Positions 32,134-37,309 of a DNA stretch of 37,309 nucleotides are shown here, piece by piece. The stretch lies in assembly GCA_913062615.1 (NCBI GenBank), contig CAJXXI010000003.1, forward strand, positions 1 to 37,309, read 5' to 3'. The notes below the pieces were generated by a model. It did not search any database, was not told the origin of the DNA, and was given only the letters and a program-made list of their open reading frames with translations. Position 1 is the first letter of the stretch. The number at the start of each line of letters is the position of its first letter. A program made the position numbers and the translations under genes. The stretch is from an uncultured bacterium. GTDB taxonomy: Bacteria > Planctomycetota > Phycisphaerae > Phycisphaerales > UBA1924.

Positions 32134-33426
32134 ATGGCCTCAATCGTCTTCTACTTCCAAGTCCACCAGCCACACCGCCTAAAGCCCTACTCCGTCTTCC
32201 ACACCGACCCCTTCTACTTCCACGAAGAGGCCAACGCCCAGATCGCCGAAAAAGTCGCTGACAAGTGCTACCGCCCGACGACCAAGCTCATGCTCGATCT
32301 CATCAAACGACACGAGGGCAACTTCCGCATCGCCTACTCCATCACAGGAACCGTCATCGAGCAATGGAAAAAATACACCCCCGATGTCCTCGACCTCTTT
32401 GTTGAGCTCGCCAACACCGGGTGCGTCGAGTTCGTCGCCGAAACATACTACCACTCGCTCAGCTTCCTCTACTCCCAAGACGAGTTCGCCCACCAGCTCG
32501 ACATGCACACCAACCTCATCGAACAACACTTCGGCCAAACCCCAAAGGTCTTCCGAAACACCGAACTCATCTACGCCAATCAACTCGCCCAAGCCCTTGC
32601 CAAAATCAAAGACAAGAACGGCGACCCAAGATTCCTAGGCACCATCTGCGAAGGCACCGACACCCACCTCGGCTACCGCTCCCCAGCCCACATCTACCAA
32701 CCGCCCGCACACGACGGCCAACCCATCATGGGCCCAAACAACCGCCCCCTAGGACTCCTCCTCAAAAACTACAAACTCTCCGACGACATCGCCTTCCGAT
32801 TCTCAAACAAAGGCTGGGAGGAATACCCACTCAATGCCGAAAAATTCGCCAAATGGGTGAACCAAATCAACGGCGACGGCTACCTCTGCAACCTCTTCAT
32901 GGACTACGAAACCTTCGGCGAACACCAATGGGCAGACACCGGAATATTCAAGTTCCTCGAAAAACTCCCCGAAGCAGTATTCGATGTCGCCAAAAAAGCC
33001 GACGGCTCAACCGAAAACCACTTCATCACACCAAGTGAAGCACTCCAACGCTTCGACCCCGTCGGCGAATACGATGTCCCCGAGTTCATCTCATGGGCCG
33101 ACACCGAACGCGACCTCTCCGCCTGGCGCGGCAACGCCATGCAACACAACGCCCTCGAAGAAACCTACCGCGTAGAAAAAATCATCAAAGACCGCCTGAT
33201 CGAGATCAAAGCCAACCCCGACCCAAAGCAATCAACCGAGATCGACCACATCCTCACCGACTGGCGCAAACTCACGACGAGCGACCACTTCTACTACATG
33301 TGCACCAAATACTGGGCCGACGGCGATGTCCACAAATACTTCTCCCCCTACGACTCCCCCTACGACGGCTACATCAACTTCATGAATGTACTCGATAATG
33401 TCAAGACACGACTCGCGAAGGTGTAA
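32134..33426 (+). CDS. Glycoside hydrolase family 57 protein (alpha-amylase-like)
   Basis: MASIVFYFQVHQPHRLKPYSVF, RIAYSITGTVIEQWKKYTPDVLDLFVELANTGCVEFVAETYYHSLSFLYS, FRNTELIYANQLA, LFMDYETFGEHQW. Confidence 0.93.
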   Translation: MASIVFYFQVHQPHRLKPYSVFHTDPFYFHEEANAQIAEKVADKCYRPTTKLMLDLIKRHEGNFRIAYSITGTVIEQWKKYTPDVLDLFVELANTGCVEFVAETYYHSLSFLYSQDEFAHQLDMHTNLIEQHFGQTPKVFRNTELIYANQLAQALAKIKDKNGDPRFLGTICEGTDTHLGYRSPAHIYQPPAHDGQPIMGPNNRPLGLLLKNYKLSDDIAFRFSNKGWEEYPLNAEKFAKWVNQINGDGYLCNLFMDYETFGEHQWADTGIFKFLEKLPEAVFDVAKKADGSTENHFITPSEALQRFDPVGEYDVPEFISWADTERDLSAWRGNAMQHNALEETYRVEKIIKDRLIEIKANPDPKQSTEIDHILTDWRKLTTSDHFYYMCTKYWADGDVHKYFSPYDSPYDGYINFMNVLDNVKTRLAKV

Positions 33427-33442
33427 TTTAGGTTCAAGGTGC

Positions 33443-33973
33443 TTAACACATAGTCCAGCTCCGCAATAGATCGACGGAGTGTTTGTCGAGAAATAATAAT
33501 GTTGATTGTTGTTTGTGCCGTAAGACACACGCGTGAGTTTCATTTCCGATTTGGTTTATCCATATCGAAGTGGATTCTCGGGGATACGAGGTTGTAGAAA
33601 ATGCTTTAGGGACACAGATATGAACCTGGTCGATGAGGACATATCCGTTTCGCAGTGGGAAAAGACCGAATATTGGCCATGCTACCATAAAGAAGCTTAG
33701 CGCGAATATATCGACGAAGTTGAATAGTTCGGTGTATGATTTGTTTGTATAAATAAATTGATACAAATAAACTGCAAGCATAAAAATAATACAACTAGCT
33801 ACACTGAGTTTTGTGCGGTCAAGCTTCAATCCGCTGAGCCGATGGACTTCGTGAAAGAGTTCGGGGTTAGGTTGAGAGCAAGCAGATAGCTTTGGGTATT
33901 TTGTGTGCACCGATTTTTTGTAAAAATAAGGCACAGAGAAAAAGACCACGATGGAAAAAACCAGTGTTATCAT
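33443..33973 (-). CDS. Hypothetical membrane protein
   Basis: ATG preceded by ggagagaagg; three hydrophobic segments; AT-richer than its surroundings. Confidence 0.6.
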   Translation of the reverse strand: MITLVFSIVVFFSVPYFYKKSVHTKYPKLSACSQPNPELFHEVHRLSGLKLDRTKLSVASCIIFMLAVYLYQFIYTNKSYTELFNFVDIFALSFFMVAWPIFGLFPLRNGYVLIDQVHICVPKAFSTTSYPRESTSIWINQIGNETHACVLRHKQQSTLLFLDKHSVDLLRSWTMC

Positions 33974-34000
33974 GTTTGATCCTTCTCTCCGCGTTTAAAT

Positions 34001-35041
34001 TTATGTGGGAATATCTGGGCAGTCGTCACCAAATGCATCGTGAGCGGCTTGTACCGCCCGGTCGTATGCGCGAGCGATGGCGTCTCGAGTGTTCTCGTAT
34101 GCGTTAAAGCAAGTGTTTAATGCAAGTTGCGCCCGTACGGTAGCCGCAATTCCGCAGCCTCCCATGGCAACTAGTGTTACCAAAGGGGCTATCCAACGAG
34201 TGAGAAAAGTCACGCCTACTGCGCCCCCTCCTGTGCAAATAGCCAGTTCGGCAATAAGTTGATTATTCATATTCTTTACACAGGTATTGTAAGTGCCGAT
34301 TGCGTCCTCCAAATCTGCGAGTTGTTCGTTCGCCGCATCTACTAAGGCTTGAGCACAATCTATTGCAGGCCCTGCATCTCCGTCTATAAACTGGGGCTGG
34401 AAATATACCCATTCAAGATCGTCAATAAATGATTGGTTGACAGTGTCTAGTATGAACAGAAATCGTACACGCTCATTGTCATCGAGTCGCGTTCCCTGCC
34501 AAACAAGTCCGGCAATGTTTATAGTTGATATAGCGGTGCTCATTGTTCCGACAAATGAAAGTATGTTGGAATCGTGTTCAGCTAAAGAGGCGATGTCGTC
34601 AGGGGTCAAGCTGCCGCCGGCCAAGTCGACATTGGTTAGGCTCGCAAACCGAATAATAAACTCATTGTCGATAATTGTTGATCCTATAAAATCAAAAAAC
34701 ACATCACCCTCATTGATTTCGTCGTCAAGATAATATCCAGCTTTTGAAACATCAAAGGCGTCGTCGAAGAGGGTGTCGGAAATTGTCTTGTTGAATTTTA
34801 CAAAATCTCTGAATGGGATAGGCTGGATATTGAATGCTTCATCCACAGATACTCCGGCTTCGACAGCATCCAGTGCATCAACAACCTGCTCAGCTGTCTG
34901 CGCCATCGGCTGTACAGGTTCTGCAAGCCTCCCAGATGCTTGAAATACAGGGAATGTCATTGCACTCAAAATCAACATTGTTCCGAATGTCGGGTTTGAA
35001 TACTCTTTTCTCTCTTGAATCCACTTTGTGATTCGATTCAT
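34001..35041 (-). CDS. Hypothetical exported/membrane protein
   Basis: AAGGAG 7-9 nt before the ATG on the minus strand; hydrophobic N-terminal segment; 346 aa with a C-terminal hydrophobic Cys/Gly-rich segment. No family recognised. Confidence 0.75.
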   Translation of the reverse strand: MNRITKWIQERKEYSNPTFGTMLILSAMTFPVFQASGRLAEPVQPMAQTAEQVVDALDAVEAGVSVDEAFNIQPIPFRDFVKFNKTISDTLFDDAFDVSKAGYYLDDEINEGDVFFDFIGSTIIDNEFIIRFASLTNVDLAGGSLTPDDIASLAEHDSNILSFVGTMSTAISTINIAGLVWQGTRLDDNERVRFLFILDTVNQSFIDDLEWVYFQPQFIDGDAGPAIDCAQALVDAANEQLADLEDAIGTYNTCVKNMNNQLIAELAICTGGGAVGVTFLTRWIAPLVTLVAMGGCGIAATVRAQLALNTCFNAYENTRDAIARAYDRAVQAAHDAFGDDCPDIPT

Positions 35042-35350
35042 ACGAAATCTCCTTATGTATGCGTACGAACACCTTGTTCATGACGCGTACAACAGATTGC
35101 AAGAAAATTCTAATTCTCGTAAACAGTGATTCGCTAAACCACAGGACTGGGTTTTTAACGACAGAACTATATCAAAAGCATAGGCATTATGATAGCGAAA
35201 CACAGAAATGAGTTTCTCTCCGATTTGCTTATCCACAATACATCCCTGCTTGTGCGCTTTTCTCCCCTCATCAACCACTCCCGTGCGCAAAATCCATGTG
35301 CTCCACTCCTCCCCCCTTGAGCCGCACCGCCGATGTGCGATAATTCCTGT

Positions 35351-36172
35351 ATGAGAATCAACACAGATCAAATCGAATCAAAGCCAACACTCACCAACGA
35401 ACTCCTCGAAGACCTCCTCGACCCTTCCATGTCCGCCTTCACCATGTGCAAAATCCACAGCCTCTCCCTCACCCAACTCGCCGACCTGCTCGAATCCGAA
35501 ACCTACTGCAACCTCACCGCCGACCTCGAGCGCATCTCAAACGCCCGCATCAAACTCATCGAACCCGAATCCCGCGCCCTGGCGAGCGCCCGCCTCGCCG
35601 ACCAACTCAAAGACAAACCAACAACCCCCGCCCACGCCGAAACCCAACGCAAGTCCGCCGCCAAAATCCTCTCTTCATCTCTGGTGGGACGGGCTTCCAG
35701 CCCGTCGTCCCCAACTCTCCTCCCCCGGGCCTCCGGGGGAGGTGGCACGCGAAGCGTGACGGAGGGGGCCTCCCCTTCCACTTCTTCTCCCGCCTCTTCA
35801 CCCACCACGCACAATACCCAGCCCATTGCGGATCGCGCCCCGCTCATACCGGGCACTGTGCATCGCCGAGGTGTCGAGCAGCTCGCCGAGTTGCACGCGG
35901 GTGATCGGAGGCAAACCATCAATCCCGAATCGTCGACTCAAGATAGTTCGATCCCGCTCGTCGAGTTGATCGAGCACCGATCCGAGCCGAGCATCGGGCA
36001 TCAGCCAACGATGCCAAGGGTTGACAATGTGTGTCCAATCGACGATCGCATGCCCGGGCGGAATCCGGCGCATCGCCTTGCCCGTGCTTGTCGGCTGGGC
36101 AATATCAGGTTGGTGCGAAGCAAACCGGGTGACCGCCAAACCAACCGGAGCCGCGATTCGACCTGTATGTGA
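35351..36172 (+). CDS. Small conserved-looking protein whose ORF continues through repeat sequence and antisense to the next gene (3' end suspect)
   Basis: Plausible protein to about residue 110 (MRINTDQIESKPTLTNELLEDLLDPSMSAFTMCKIHSLSLTQLADLLESETYCNLTADLERISNARIKLIEPESRALASARLADQLKDK...AAKIL), then repeat-derived SLVGRASSPSSPTLLPRASGGGGTRSVTEGASP. Confidence 0.5.
   Translation: MRINTDQIESKPTLTNELLEDLLDPSMSAFTMCKIHSLSLTQLADLLESETYCNLTADLERISNARIKLIEPESRALASARLADQLKDKPTTPAHAETQRKSAAKILSSSLVGRASSPSSPTLLPRASGGGGTRSVTEGASPSTSSPASSPTTHNTQPIADRAPLIPGTVHRRGVEQLAELHAGDRRQTINPESSTQDSSIPLVELIEHRSEPSIGHQPTMPRVDNVCPIDDRMPGRNPAHRLARACRLGNIRLVRSKPGDRQTNRSRDSTCM
35686..35710. repeat. Short palindromic repeat (gacgggct-tcc-agcccgtc)
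   Basis: Perfect 8-bp stem 35688-35695 / 35699-35706 flanked by ggg/ccc; adjacent to copy 2 of the 56-bp repeat. Confidence 0.75.
35719..35774. repeat. 56-bp double-hairpin dispersed repeat, copy 2
   Basis: cctcccccgggcctccgggggaggtggcacgcgaagcgtgacggagggggcctccc; 3 differences from 26592-26647, two of them a compensatory pair. Confidence 0.9.
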
Positions 36173-37309
36173 AGGGTTATACCGATCAATCGCATCGCTC
36201 GCGACCCGGATCCCGCCGAGCAACAAGAACGCAGCCCGCGATGGATCGAGCGTGTCGATCAACCCTTCGATCTGGATTTCGATTGTCGAGAGCACCAAGT
36301 GCAGCTGCGAACGGACGAGTTCTATCTTGAGCATCCCGGCATATCGTAGATCGGTTTCGATTTCGTCGAGTATCGGCCCAGAAGGTGTCGAACGATTGAG
36401 TGCTGCAAATCGATTCCCCGCGCGTGTCATCAGCAGCTCAAACGCCTTGCTCCGCATCTGTTCTTCATACACCACCGTAGGCTCGCGCGTCCGCATGGAG
36501 CTGATGAACGAGCACAGGTCGGTGTCGCCCTTGGTCATCAGCCCTTGGTTGACCGCTGGCGAATCGAGCACAGCATGGTCGATCGGCTCTTCGCCGATCG
36601 GCAGATCAAACGATCCGATCAACCCGGCACGCGCCGAGTTGATCGCGCGGAGGGTCGCGTTGTGCGATCGCCGAGCGTGCGCCGCGATCTGCGAAGGCTC
36701 GATCCCCCGCAGCACCGCCCGCAGCGCGAACATCTGATCGCGCGAGGTGGTTGGTCCTGGGTCGGTAAAGATCGGCTCGGCCCGTTCGTGATCGATCCGG
36801 ATCAAGGCTTTGCGGATACCCTCGTGCGAGTGCCCGGTCCGCATCGCAATCCGGGCGGCGGCTTGCGAGCGAGAGTAGTGCAGCCGATGCCGATACCCGA
36901 TCGCCCAGCGCTCGAACTTGGCGAGCTGGGATTCGACGATCCGATCAAACCGGGCGGCCTTGCCCAGCCGTTTGGTGTTGAGCGTTTCGAACCATTCGAC
37001 CGCCGATCGCATGAAGATGACGGATCGGCGTCCGCCCCCGAGATCGAGCCGACGGGCGATCAGTCCCAATCGCCGATACCGCTCGATGGTTTTGCGCGAG
37101 ACGCTCCAGCGTTTGGTGAGCGAGTCGATTGTTTCGTAGGGCTCGTGGATGTCGTCGGTGGTTAAGCCGGCGGCTTCGGAGATTTTTTCAGCGATGGCCG
37201 ACAGGTCGCCCCGGAGCGCTTCGCCGGGGACGAGATCCGGCGAGGTGATCTCTGGGCGATAGCCTGTGATCCGGAAGACGATCCAGTCTTGTGGGTAGAT
37301 GCCTTCGGG
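35798..37309 (-). CDS. Sigma-70-like protein with N-terminal MerR/excisionase-like HTH (5' end outside window)
   Basis: The frame extends past the listed ORF to the window edge (...ETIDSLTKRWSVSRKTIERYRRLGLIARRLDLGGGRRSVIFM...). Region-2-like MLKIELVRSQLHLVLSTIEIQIEGLIDTLDPSRAAFLLLGGIRVASDAIDRYNPSHTGRIAAPVGLAVTRFA; region-4-like LGSVLDQLDERDRTILSRRFGIDGLPPITRVQLGELLDTS. Confidence 0.75.
   Translation of the reverse strand, partial: PEGIYPQDWIVFRITGYRPEITSPDLVPGEALRGDLSAIAEKISEAAGLTTDDIHEPYETIDSLTKRWSVSRKTIERYRRLGLIARRLDLGGGRRSVIFMRSAVEWFETLNTKRLGKAARFDRIVESQLAKFERWAIGYRHRLHYSRSQAAARIAMRTGHSHEGIRKALIRIDHERAEPIFTDPGPTTSRDQMFALRAVLRGIEPSQIAAHARRSHNATLRAINSARAGLIGSFDLPIGEEPIDHAVLDSPAVNQGLMTKGDTDLCSFISSMRTREPTVVYEEQMRSKAFELLMTRAGNRFAALNRSTPSGPILDEIETDLRYAGMLKIELVRSQLHLVLSTIEIQIEGLIDTLDPSRAAFLLLGGIRVASDAIDRYNPSHTGRIAAPVGLAVTRFASHQPDIAQPTSTGKAMRRIPPGHAIVDWTHIVNPWHRWLMPDARLGSVLDQLDERDRTILSRRFGIDGLPPITRVQLGELLDTSAMHSARYERGAIRNGLGIVRGG

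Noticed and set aside
35078-35371. 97-aa minus-strand ORF between the 34001-35041 gene and the repeat-tailed gene
   Set aside because: No SD, no motif; overlaps the start of the downstream plus-strand gene.
1-37309. CRISPR arrays, tRNA/rRNA genes, IS elements or prophage
   Set aside because: Scanned by eye for spaced direct repeats, TTCGA-type tRNA arms and transposase/phage motifs; none found. A tRNAscan/ISEScan run would be decisive.

Overview
The window looks like a planctomycete chromosome segment, probably class Phycisphaerae. This placement is inferred from the C-terminal dockerin-like 'C..ADxxGDG..NFFDVSAFLxAF...GCP-stop' modules and the overall gene content; no search was run. From left to right it contains: the 3' end of a probable regulator gene with an intrinsic terminator; six tandem minus-strand genes for secreted proteins that all end in the same ~55-aa duplicated EF-hand/dockerin-like module (a five-CxxCH cytochrome, a PQQ-type sugar dehydrogenase, a MauG/di-haem peroxidase and three unknowns); rho; a ptsI-like gene; an RNase E/G with large basic/acidic tails; dxr; a TPR/O-GlcNAc-transferase-like protein; two sulfotransferase-like proteins and an NAD-sugar epimerase; ybeY and a CorC/HlyC protein; a PAS-LuxR regulator; cysS; an LptG/GT39/PAP2/LptF-like block; a GH57 glycosidase; two AT-richer orphan genes; a small ORF whose 3' end is built from palindromic repeats; and, running off the right edge, a protein with an N-terminal MerR/excisionase-like HTH followed by what reads as an eroded sigma-70 (regions 2 and 4). 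The best candidates for something undescribed are the six-gene dockerin-tailed redox array and the degenerate sigma-like protein. Smaller items include a two-copy palindromic repeat with a compensatory base-pair change, a G9 tract at the dxr/OGT junction that permits -1 fusion, and SD-less polypyrimidine leaders before both Lpt-like genes.
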